A stretch of DNA of 64,000 nt. Source: Neospora caninum Liverpool. Lineage: Eukaryota > Apicomplexa > Conoidasida > Eucoccidiorida > Sarcocystidae. How positions within the stretch are numbered: the first letter of the stretch is position 1; every line of letters starts with the position of its first letter. Shown here in pieces: positions 11,419 through 23,600 of this stretch. A model generated the notes under the pieces. It saw nothing but the letters and a program-made list of their open reading frames with translations. It had not been told where the DNA came from and ran no database searches. The stretch covers positions 4,481,710 to 4,545,709 of the forward strand of contig NC_018398.1 in NCBI RefSeq assembly GCF_000208865.1, in the 5' to 3' direction. Made by a program: the position numbers and the translations under genes.

Positions 11419-14400
11419 GCGTTTGCATTTCTAGACAAATTTACACATAACTCGATATGCAATATATACAAAAATGGACAACCAGTATACGCATATAGAA
11501 ATATGTTAAGCAATGCGTGGATGCCTATATACGTATACATTGATCTATGTGATGGTATCCTTTGAATCTCTCTCTCTGCGCGAAGAAGGGACAAGAACGC
11601 GTTAGTGCGTTTCTGTTGTTTGCGCGAGGTTCGCGGCTTTGGGGGCTTGGAGGACTGTCTGTTCTCTCTGACTGCGTGTGTTGTCCTCAGAAACACGAGG
11701 GTCTACGGCGGGGGTGAATTGACGTCGATTCACGATCCAGATTATTCGGCGCTCCGCCGAGAACTCATTGTCGAGGTAAAGGGAAAAAGCAATACAAAAC
11801 GCCGACAAACGCCTGTGGATTGTTTTTGCACGCTCGCCGCGGCCGCTCTCAACTTCGCTTCAACATACGTGTGCTGAGACACATCAGCATATATTTGTTT
11901 ATATATGTATATAATGTTTGCATACACGTAACTGTAAATGCATGCTGCCATGCCTCTACATATAGGGTGACGAGAAAGGTTGGGAAAGGAGACAGAGGAC
12001 TGCAGAGGCCAACCACTTCATACCTGCATGAGTACAAACATACCAGCAGGTCTGCATGTATAAATAGGCACACCAATAAATGCGTATGAGAACGCGTAGC
12101 CTCTGGGACGGTGCATCGCGAAACGTACAGGTACATCTATGTGTCCAGAGACCGAAAATATCGCAGGTGAGGACGGCTGCAAAGTGTGCCGGCGTTTCCT
12201 CGGTAGAATGGAGGAAAGCGGTGTGGGCAGGGCCCCGCCCCATTGGCGTTCTGTCGCGTGCCTGCGTGAAGCTCCTCGTGGGGCCGTTGTATTGGCGAAA
12301 GAAAAGACTGGGAAAAGCATTTGCATGCAGATTTGGCCTGCAAATGTCTGTGCATCTGTCGGGTCCAGCCAACACCCTCTGCATGCACCGACGATTTTGA
12401 AAGTCGACACTGCAGTCGGCGAAGCCTCTGAGCACCCGTCCCCATCCACGACTTGTTTTAACGATGGGAACAAGATGCTTGTGCCTAGGCACCTTCCCGC
12501 CTATCTTCCATCTGTGATCCGTGTGCGTCTCGTCGCCTCTTTGTTCTGTCCTTCGGTCTGTTTCGATCGGTTGGCGTTTGTGCATGCAAACGCGCGTCGT
12601 TCGTGTTGCCTCTAAGGGGAGGCTCCTTCCTTTTCTCGGAGGGCGTCACGTTTTTCGTTTAAGGCCAGGCATGTGTTTTTTGTGCATGTGTTTTCGCAGG
12701 CTGCCAAGACTCTTCATGTACATCGCTTGATTCGCTTCAACGCGCGGACCGGTCGTTTGGACCCAACCGATCTTGGCCGCATGGCGTGTCGCTACTACGT
12801 CGACTACGAAACAGCCTCGATGTTTCGTCAGGACCTCGACGGTGGAATGGACGACGACGAAATGATTTTGAGCCTCGTTGGTGGGGCCAAGGAATTCGAG
12901 TGCCTCAAGGTACGCGACAAAAGGTGGAATGGATCCGTGGCAAATCTCACGCAAAAACACCCGGAGAGAGCCCCTGTCTGGGATTTGCGGCTTCTGAGGC
13001 TCCTTGCCAGGATACCCTCCTCTGTTTTCTTCTGTCCCCTCCGGGAATTCTCGCTCCTCGCTTTCCCCCCACTTCTATCAGGTGTATGTACACCGCGTAT
13101 GGCGGTTGCGTTTTCCGCTGCGGTGTCGGGCCCCGCCCGTTTTTTCCGAGAGGTTCACGTCTCTCTGCGTGTGTTTTCTTCGGTGTGAAGGTGCGCGACG
13201 ACGAAGAGAGTGAACTTTCGAATCTGCGGCGAAGCGACATTTGCCGCGTCCCCATTCTTCGCGACTTGGACGAGCCGTGCGCAAAAGTCCTGACCCTGCT
13301 TCAGGCTGTCCTCGCCCAGGCGCCCATCAGAGCTTTTTCTCTCAGTGCTGACTCGAACTACATCCAGGCGGTAAGCCGCGCGCCGGAGAGACGCCTTTGA
13401 ATTCTCTAAAAATAAGGCTCTCGCCTCTCCGGAACGGCCGCCCCCCACATGCGGTCGTGGCGGTTTTCGCGTGGATGCATGCGAACCGCAAGACAAGCCC
13501 GGCGGGTAGATGTGTGGCTCTTGTCTCGGCCTGTTAGGGGTGTTGGTTTTTCCCTGGATGTTTCGCGCGCGCCGTGGCATCACACTGCTGTGCCCTTTGC
13601 GCTGGTTCTTTTCAAAGGGTGGGGAGTCGCGTTCTTCTCTTCACTTCTGTTTGTTTGATTCCTTCCTTTCCGGTATCGACACGGTGGATGGGCTCCGCCT
13701 CCTCGTGCTCCGCTTCTCTCGCTTGCCGATTAGGTCTCGACTTGCCCGGGGCGTTTTTCCTGCGGCGCGTCGAGCTTGCGTCTCTTCTCCTTGCCTCTCC
13801 CTCGGTGCTTTCGTTCGCGTTGTAGCCTTGCTTTCTTTCGAACGGTCTGCGCATGCGCGTCAGAACATCGGCCGACTCATGCGCGCGCTCTTTGTGACCG
13901 CCCTCGCTCACGGAAACGCCGGCGTTGCTGAGAGAGTTCTCGAGTGGACGAAAGCGGTGGAGCGAGGCTTCTGGCCTTCTTCCCACATTCTCAGGCACTT
14001 CTGCAACCCCAACTGCTTCGATCCAGATGTCCAAAAACGCAGACAACCCTACGCCCCGCATGGAAATGAAAACCCTGTGAGATCTACAAACATATATATA
14101 TATATATATACGTATATACTTATATGCTTATATACTTATATATACTTATATACACTTATATGTGTATGTGTCTATATATATCGGGGTGTATTTCTGGGAA
14201 CATGCATATGGATGCCTGTACGTATATGTACAAATGTATATCTGCATTAATGAGTGGATGTGTCTCTGTGTGGATATTTCTTCAAATGTATACGTTCACG
14301 CATATATATACATATATAGATGTATGGAAACCTGTGTGTATGTGTGATACGCCTATATACATGTGAAGACACAGAGGTGTGTACAGCTTCCGATGCATCC

Positions 14401-16497
14401 GGTTCTTCTGTCACTTGTGGTTTTTCGGATGGGATGTCGACCGCAGATGTGCACATGCACAATGCGCATGCGAGCGCCGCTCGCGCTCGGGCTGTAGGCG
14501 CGGAGGCTTCCGGTAGCCGGCGCGCAGTTGCGAGTGTGTCGTTTCATCTCACGTCGCGAGTCTTCGCCTCAAGGAAAAGACAGTCCACGTGGGCCCTCGC
14601 CGGTGTTTTGCCGTCTTCAGGGGAGACAGAACCGGCTCGTGCTTCGCGAAGGCGCGGTCAAACGTTTGGAGCGACACCAGTTTCCGCTCAGTCGCCTGCG
14701 AGACTTACAGGCCAACGAGATAGGCGCTCTCGTCGCCAGTAAAACGGACGGTCAAGACGTTGCCCTCGCCGTTCGCATGGTCCCCGATTTGAACGTCGAC
14801 GTCGAGGTTCAGGTGCGCGGTCAAAGTCCCCGAGGGAAAGAGAGAACTGTGGGAAGCGCTCCTTGCGGCAGAAACAAAGAACGCACCACGACAGAGCGAA
14901 GAAGGAAAGAATGCGCGTGGGGGAAGAAGAGAGAAAAGAAAGCTCCTCGATCACGTCCCAGGCACACACACACACACCGGGGAAGACGGCGAGACGAGAG
15001 CTTTTCTCGCTTCACTGCGATTGTAGTGTTCTCGAAGGACTGAAAACGCTCCTCGTCTCTCCCCTCGCTTTCGGCAAGACTGTCTCCCACGCCACTGAGC
15101 TTCTCTGGCGGACATTTCGACATGGTTGTGACATCCAAAGCCTCGCCGCTTTTGCTGTCGTCTTTCCTCTGTCTCCCTTTCTTCTCGCGTCTTCGTCTGA
15201 TCTTCCATTTCTCGTCCTCGCTTGCAGATCTCGTCCTTCTCCTTTGTATCTTCTTTTCGGACGCGCGTGTGTCTCCCTTTCCTGCCACACCGCGTTTCTC
15301 TGCAGCCCATCACGGCTGCCATTCTCCGCGTTTCGGTCTCTCTGGCGTTCTCCGAAGATTTCCTCTGGTCGCCGTGGTGGCATGGCGCCGGCGAGCTCTT
15401 CCACATTTGGGTTTCCGACATCGAAACGCAAACCTTGCTTCACACCGAAGACGTCGTACTCCAAAAAGAAAACATGTAGGTGCTTTCATAACAGACGCAT
15501 GCACGTTCTTCTCTACCTGCGTCTCCTCCCTCGTCACGCACGCCTGCATGCCTCTCTAGGAATCTTTCCATTTCCTATCTACACATCTAGATGTACATGC
15601 AAGCAGGTTTATCCATGTTTGCTTATATATATATATATTTGTATATGTGTAGGTATATATATATATATATATATATATATGGTGGGATTCTTTGCCATTG
15701 AGAAAGATCTGGAGTGCGTCTCTCTGTCTCTGTGCCACGCAGTCGTTATCTCTCCTGTTGCTCGTTGCCCTCTTTCGCGTGGCTCGCATTCGTTTGTGTT
15801 GCGATTTCGGGGTTTCGCAGCCGCGACGTGCGGGAGGTGTCCTTCGCGTTGCCCATCCACGAGCCGGTCCCCAGCCAGTTCCAAGTTCTCGTCATCTCCG
15901 ACAGATGGGTGGGCGTCTCTTTTCAGAACCTCTTCTCCATTCACCATTGTCTCCTTCCCGACAAGCGCCACGCCCACACGGAGCTTCTCGATCTCCATCC
16001 TTTGCCTCGAACCGGTGAGCACAAAAACGCGAAAACGCACGAAATGTATTTCGCGACCTGTGCATGCGGTGCCTCTGTGTATAGACACCTCGTCGACCTC
16101 GCCAATCGGTTTCTGCCTTTCTTGGCAAAGGTGTGTGGTGGCGTCACTCGGGCGCGCGGGGAGGATCTGTTTGCGTGGTCGTGATTGAAAATTTTCTGTC
16201 GCTCCTCTGGTGCATGCACCTCTCTAGCGCATGCGCTTGCGCTTTTCTCTGTCTCTCAGCCTTGAACAATCCGCAGTTCGAGGCTCTCTACAACTTCCCG
16301 TATTTCAACCCGATTCAGACGCAGACGTTCCACGTCTGCTACCACACAAACTACAACGTACTTCTCGGCGCTCCGACAGGCAAGCGGAGACACGAGACAG
16401 GCTAGAAGAGAAAACGAACGAGTTCTCAGAAAGAAGAGCTATCACGTAAAAAACTCGAGACCACGAGAGTGGGAGAAGTCCGAAATATGTATCTGTA

Positions 16498-16533
<36 letters not shown>

Positions 16534-17595
16534 TGTCTCTCTCTCTCTCTGTCTATATATATTTTTGCCTGTGCATGTGGTTCTGTGTAAGAGCTAAGTT
16601 GCCTCTTTCCGGCTATAGACACACGTGAGGCAGTGCACAGATTCGTGCGGAGGATTGCTGTTGCTCGAACGCCGCTGATCTTTGTAAGCGTATCGACGCC
16701 TTTGCAAATGAAGATCAACCATCTTACTACACTCTCAAGCGCCACTAACAAAACACGTCTTGTGGTGTTCACACAGATATACATTTCTGTCTGCACCTAT
16801 ATAGAGTAGCCTAAACTCTCAATCTGGTGAACATGTATATACATACATATATATATATATATATGTACATATCTGTGTATGTGTATTTATATGTGGCCTT
16901 GTAGAGGCATGCGCGTGTAGAGAGAGACAGGGTCGATGTGCATTTTTGTGAGGGGTGCGTTGTGTTTCTTTTTTCTTTTGCAGGAAGTGGAAAAACCATC
17001 GTTGCAGAGCTTGCAATGCTGCGCCTTTTTGCCACGGCTCCAAAGCAGAAAGTCGTTTACATTGCGCCTCTGAAGGCGCTGGCCGCCGAGCGTCTGGAGG
17101 ACTGGTATCGCCTTTTCTCTTTTTTTGGCCTTTGCCTGGAGAAGCTTGGGTGTCTGTTCGCACCTCAGCACTCTCTCGCCGCTTCGCTCGCTCATCTGAA
17201 AGGCAGGAACGCCCACCGCGCGCTTGACGCATTGCTTCGCTGGTGTGGAGACCGGGCGTTTCATCTCTCTCTTTGGTTTCGTCGTGCGTTTCTTTCAGGA
17301 AAGTGCGATTCGAGGGAAAGTTGAAGAAGCGCGTCGCCGAATTCACTGCGGATGCCGAAGCGGAGAATGCGCGAGATTTCTGGAAGGCAGACATTTTCGT
17401 GTGCACGCCTGAGAAGTGGGACGGTCTCTCGCGTCAGTGGCGACAAAGGCTCTTTGTGCAGCAAATCGGCCTAATCGTCATCGACGAAATTCACCTCCTT
17501 GGACAAGACAGAGGCAAGCAGGCTTGAATAGAAAACGAAGGCTACGCTTTTTGCTGCACGTTCCCCCCTTCGTTCATCGTACATCCCTCTCACAC

Positions 17596-17626
<31 letters not shown>

Positions 17627-20600
17627 CAAGTGCAGCTGACGCCTGTGCGTATTTCTCTGTCTCAAAATATCGAGCTCTCTAGCTTGATGGATAGATATGT
17701 GTCTCCAACGTCAGTGTGTGTTGCTCTCGCTTTTGTGATATTTTTCTCCATCTATATCTATATCTCTGCCTCTTTTTAAACCTATATATACCGACATACC
17801 TACGTAGCTACCTATATATATATATATATATACATCTGATGCGTGAGGTTATTACGAAGTCGTGTGAGGTGGAAGCGCTCTTTTGTTTTTTTCAGGTCCA
17901 GTTCTGGAGGCGATTGTGAGCCGTATGCGGTACGTGAGCAGCCAAACAGACCAGCCGGTGCGTCTCGTCGGTCTCTCCACTGCGCTCGCAAACGCGCCCG
18001 ATGTCGCCGCGTGGATGGGCATTGGAAAAATCGGGCTTTTCAACTTCAAACCCGCCGTCCGGCCTGTCCCCTGCTCTGTTCACATTCAAGGTGAGCCTGA
18101 GGAGCAACGAGGGGAAGAGCAGCACAAAGGGGAAAAACGAAGGAAAGGAAAGCGGAAAGGAGGACGGAGGGAGGAAGGTCGAGTCAAGGAACGGGACGAA
18201 AGAACACGCGACAGGAGAAAAGACAGAATGGGTGAGAGTCAGAAGAAACGTGGAATTGCATGCGAGGAAGGCAGGAAATAAGAAAGAGGGAAACAGCTGT
18301 TGTGCAGAACGAGGGACGTGGGAGACTGCGGAGACCGCCCTCTCGAAGAAACGCGGTGTCCGTACACCACACTCCGGTCTTCCTCGCATTTTCCCTTTTT
18401 TAGGATTTCCTCAAAAACACTACTGTCCACGAATGAATGCGATGAACAAGCCGGTGTTCGAGGCCCTCCTCACGCACGCGGCTCCGACTCTCTCTCCCGA
18501 AGAAAGAACGACTGCTCCGGAAATCCTCAACGGCGTCTACAGCACTTGCGCCTTCTCTGCTTCCTCTTCTTCCTCGTCTTCCTCTTCTTCCTCTTCTTCC
18601 TCTTCTTCCTCTTCTTCTCGTCCCTTCTCGCCAATTGCGTTACGCCCTTCGTTGGTTTTTGTCTCTTCGCGTCGACAGACGCGACGCACAGCGCAGGAGC
18701 TCGTTTCTCTTTTGCACACGCGCCAGGAGCATGCATCCGACCTTTTCCTCGACGTTCGCCCCGAGGAAACCAGCGAGTTCCTCAACACCGTAAACTCCGT
18801 CCAGGTGCGTCCCAGCTTCCCAGACACACCGACGGCAAAAAACAACTGTACACCTCTCGACTTGCAAGTTACCCTCGCGATTCTCCCTTCTTCAGTCCAT
18901 AATCCGTTGTACTATATATATATATATATAGATATGCGTCGATAGAGAGAAGCATATACAGAAAGGTTTCCACGCTTATATTAATCCATATAGATGTACA
19001 TAGACACATATAGAGCTACGTACATCTATACACACACACACACACACGTATCTATAGGCATATATATATATATATATATATGTATAGGTGTACGTGGATA
19101 TCGAGATGAATTTTGCGAAATCTGCATGTTCCACCTTTTTGTCGAGGTTTGGGTTCTCTATTCCTCTCCTCGCAGACTCGGTATCCTCTGACCGTCTGCG
19201 TAGTTCTTCTTCATGTCTGCTGCGTAGCTCTGCGCTGCATGTGTCCCTGGCCGCGTTTCTATTTTTCTTTTTCTTGAGTACTTCTCTTTCTCTTTCGCAT
19301 CCGCGCGATCTGCGCCGTATGTTTCTCAGTTTTCGCATTTATTTTTGTTTTCATTTGTCTCCTTTCCGCCTTTCCTCCTCGCAGGACACTTCTTTGCGCG
19401 CCTCTCTCCAGCACGGCGTCGCCATTCACCACGCGGGTCTATCGCCGAACGATCGCGCGGTTTCTGCTCGGCTGTTTGAGAAAGGTTTTGTCAGAGTTTT
19501 GGTCGCGACTGCAACGCTCGCCTGGGGAATGAATCTGCCGGCGCGACTTGTCGTTGTCAAGGTAACCGCAGGCAAAGCTGAACCGTATTCCCGTGTCTCC
19601 TCTCTCTTTCGATACTCTTGCATGTTGTTTGTTGCATTTATCTCCCTCGTTGTGTCTCCATCGTCAGCCCGCCGCTGCGTCTCGCTTTCTCCCACGCGCT
19701 GTCTCTGTCTTTTTGTCACTCGGTTTCCTCTGCCTTCCCCTCGTTTTCTCTTTTGTTCGCTGGGGCGTTGTCTTTCCCTCTTTTTCTCTTTCTTCCTCTC
19801 CGGCGGCCTCCTTCGTGCCTCGCTGGTCTTTTATCTGGGGCGTTTCTGCCGCCTCTCTCCCACTGGGAAAGGACACGCCCCTTTCTGAGGAAAGATGCAC
19901 AGACGCTTTAGTCGGGCATTCTCGGCTTCAGCTTTCTCTCCCTCTGGACTGAAACGTTTGAACCCGACTTCGCCACGCTCTCTGTACCAACGCTATATGC
20001 GGTTTCAAAAGCCGTATAGCTCAGCCTAGAAGAGACAGAGACATAAAGCGAACCTAGGATACTAAATAGGAGTCCAGTTAGGTGAGCGACTGTCTCTTTT
20101 TTCTTCCAGGGGACAGAGTACTACGACGCAGAGACGAAGCGCTACAAGGACTTTCCCATCACCGACCTTCTGCAGGTGAGGCTGCACAGACCCCACAGAG
20201 ACGAAAATGCAGAACCGTCTCTCTGTCTCTCCTGTCCTTGCCGGGACGCCAGAAACTCCTTGAAACGACAAGGCGCGCTCGACTAGCTGTCTGTCGCCCT
20301 CGTTCTCTTGCTCTCTCCTTTCCCCTTCGACATTCCCCCCTGTCCGTGTCCATTATCGTTTCCCACTCTCTCCGTCGCAGCTGTCTTTCTCTGCATGCAC
20401 CTATACTTCTCCCTTTTCTCTTTTGGCGAAGTCCGAGCACGCGGTCCTGCGATTCGCGTGCGCCCCGCCGTTGCCGTTTCAGAGCAGGCTGGCTTTGCGC
20501 AAGGTGCGCGTCCGCGTTGGATTCCTGTTTTCTCTTCTCTCGTCTTCTGGGCATCTCTCTCAGATGATTGGTCGCGCGGGAAGACCGCAATTCGACAGCC

Positions 20601-23600
20601 AGGCTGTGGCAGTGATTTTCTGTCACGAGCCGAAGAAAAACTTCTACAAAAGGTTTCTCTACCAGCCTTTCCCCGTGGAGTCCTGCCTCCTCCACGTTCT
20701 CGCCGAGCACCTGAACGCGGAGATTGTTGGCGGCACGATTCGCACAAAGCAACAGGCAATCGAATACCTCACCTGGACCTACTTCTTCAGGTAACTCCAC
20801 GTTCTCTCCGCATGTTTCGTCTCTTTCCCAAAAATCCCCTCCACGACCCGCGCTGGCCGTGTATGTATCTTCTTCTTGCCCCGTTTTCTCTGGTTTTTGC
20901 TACCTGCAGGCGTCTCACCTCGAATCCGTCCTACTACCAACCGTCGTTGATGATTCAGGATTTCGCCTCGTCCTTCTCGTACAGAGGCGGGAAGCGTGCG
21001 TCGGATTCGGCTGTTCGGCAGCGCCGAGCTGCAATCGCTGCCTTTGTCGACAAGGCTGTTTGCGAGGCGTTGGACGAATTGCTGGAGGCGAACGCTCTCA
21101 GGCTTCGTTTCCCCACCGACGAGGAACGGGCGCTTGCACTTGGGGTGCCGGGCGAGGAAGACTCAAAATCGAGGACGCACAGGGATGCGGCAAAAGTGAA
21201 CGAAGATGAAGAAGACGGGGAAAAAGGAGAAGAGGCGAGGGCTATTCGTGTGCAACTCTGTGCTGTGCCTGAGGCGCCGAAGAGGCGCCGACGAGGCAGG
21301 AAGACGAAAGAAGGCAGAGACATTTTTGAAGAAGAAGAGGAGATGCCGGAGGCACTCGAGCCGATCTTGGAAAGCACGCCGCTGGGAAGAATTGCATGCA
21401 TCAACTATATTTCGCCGAAATCGGCCAAGATGCTCTCCGATGCTTTGAGGCCGGCGAGTTCCGAAGAAGACCGAAAACTCAACTTTGTCGATGTCGTCAA
21501 ACTCCTCTCTGACGTCCCTGAATTCGGTCAGATGCCCGTCAGGTGAGAGACAAACGGAAACCCACTCCCGACTTTTGAAAGCATGGAAAACAAAGGGCCG
21601 GATATCCCTTCGTGTGGATATCCACATACACATTCAGGGACATGTGCGTATCGGAACGGGGATATTTTCGTGTACACACTTTTATGCAACACATACATTA
21701 ATATATATATATATATATATGTATTTGTGTAGATATATATATTTCTAGGTCTACGTGATTTTTGTGTATGGCTACGTAGCGGTGTGTGGGGTATCGGCGC
21801 TTAGCTGTCATTTTTTTGTCTGTGGTAAGACGAATGTGGATCCGCGAGGCGCTTTCTCGAACGTACATAGGCATGTGACATACCCACGAGCGTAGCCTGT
21901 TTCTAAGCGTGTGTCCTTGTGAAACAAGAGGTGCGCACATACCTATGTGCTAGAAATCCAGAGGAAGGACATAAACATGGCATGCATTCCGACTCATGGA
22001 CGCGATTCCGACCTTTCGGTTTTGGGATTTGATATGTCTTGCAGGCATAACGAAGACAACCTGAACGCTGACTTCAGTGCCGTCTGCCCATATCCCATCA
22101 ACCCTTCATCGGTCGACTCACCGCACACGAAAACGTTTCTTCTTTTCCAAGCGAATATGTTTCAGCTGCCTGTGCCGATCTCCGACTATAAGACGGATTT
22201 GAAGTCTGCACTCGACAACGCAATGCGTATTCTTCAGGTGAGGTGGCGGCGCCAAACTTGACACCACGAAGCGAGCAGGAAGAGGACATCATAGAGAACA
22301 CGGAGAAAACACGAAGAATCACGGAGAGACCACGGAGAGGAAATAAGGCAGAGACCAAGGAGAGGGAATGAGAGAGAGAACAAGCAGAGAGAACAAGGGG
22401 AGAACAAGAATCAGGGAGAGACCAAGGAGAGCGAATAAGCAGAGAGGTCAGGGAGAGGAGAAGAGAACACGAAAGGGTATGTCAAGAGAAGGAGTTAACA
22501 GGAAGAGAAGATAACGCGAAACCAACAAGAAGGGAACCACGCACTTGCCAGAAAACGCACTGCACCGCTTGCTTTTGACAGCATCGTTCGTTTAGTCCTG
22601 TGTGCCGAGAACATCATTTGCATCGTCGGGTTTCGTTGTGACGATCTCTCGTGTCTCCTGTTTTGTGGGTATCTTTCTCATTGCCAAGATTCACGTTCCC
22701 CCTTCACGCAGAGCCGTGTTTGTCCTCAATGTCTCTTCATCGCTCCTTTGGGATAGAGATTGGTCGCGGCTGACGCCTCGGAGGCAGTCTCCTGCATGCG
22801 CTCCTGTACCCGTCTCTGCGAGTTCTTTCTCAACCTTTTTCCCCTGTTCACATTTTCCAGCGTCCACGTCCCTCGGTTTGGTTTTCCTGTAAGCCGCCGA
22901 ACCGTTTGAGGTTTCGGTGTCTCGGGTGTCTCTCCTCCTTGGATGCCGGGGTGCGCCTTTTCTTTCTCCGTCGCGGTCTCTCTTTTTCTAGCTCTGTTTT
23001 CCCTTCACGGTCTTGTATGTCTTTGTTCGCTTTTGTCTCTTCTTTTTTTGATTGCCTTCTTCGCAGGCGATGCTGGACATCTGCACAGAGGAGGCACAGC
23101 TCCGCTACGCTCTGGACGTCATTCTGCTGTTCCAGTGTTTGGTCCAAGCGACGCATCCTGCGCGTTCTTCGCTCCGGGTCTTGACCCATCTCAAGGATGC
23201 GGACGCCTCGCGTCTTCGTCGCCTCAGGGCGCTCGGCATTCACTCTCTCCCTTTCGTAAGAAGCGAACAAAAACAAGGACTTTTGTTTTGGGTTTCTTCC
23301 GTCTCAGTGCGCGGACACCCGCCGTCGGTCCCCCCGTTTTATCCTTTTTCGTTCACTGTCGCGGATCGCATGGAAAATAGCCTTTTCATATATTTTCTCC
23401 CCCTTACTGTTTTTAAAACATGCAGTACATCTAGTTATTTTTGTCTCCCTTCGTTTTCCGGTGTCTCTCTAAGGCTTGCGTCTCGGCGAGTGCACAAAAG
23501 GAGAAAACGAGTTGTCTGTCTTGCTCTTGCATCGAGACTCTCTCAGGAGAGAAAGCCGTTGCAGCGCAGCCTGGCATCATTCTTTGAATTTCCTGCTTAC

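Noticed and set aside
19992..20020. Near-palindrome GCTATATGCGG...CCGTATAGC in helicase intron 22
   Set aside because: Pairing needs mismatches and a bulge, and there is no sign of a structured RNA or mobile element around it.
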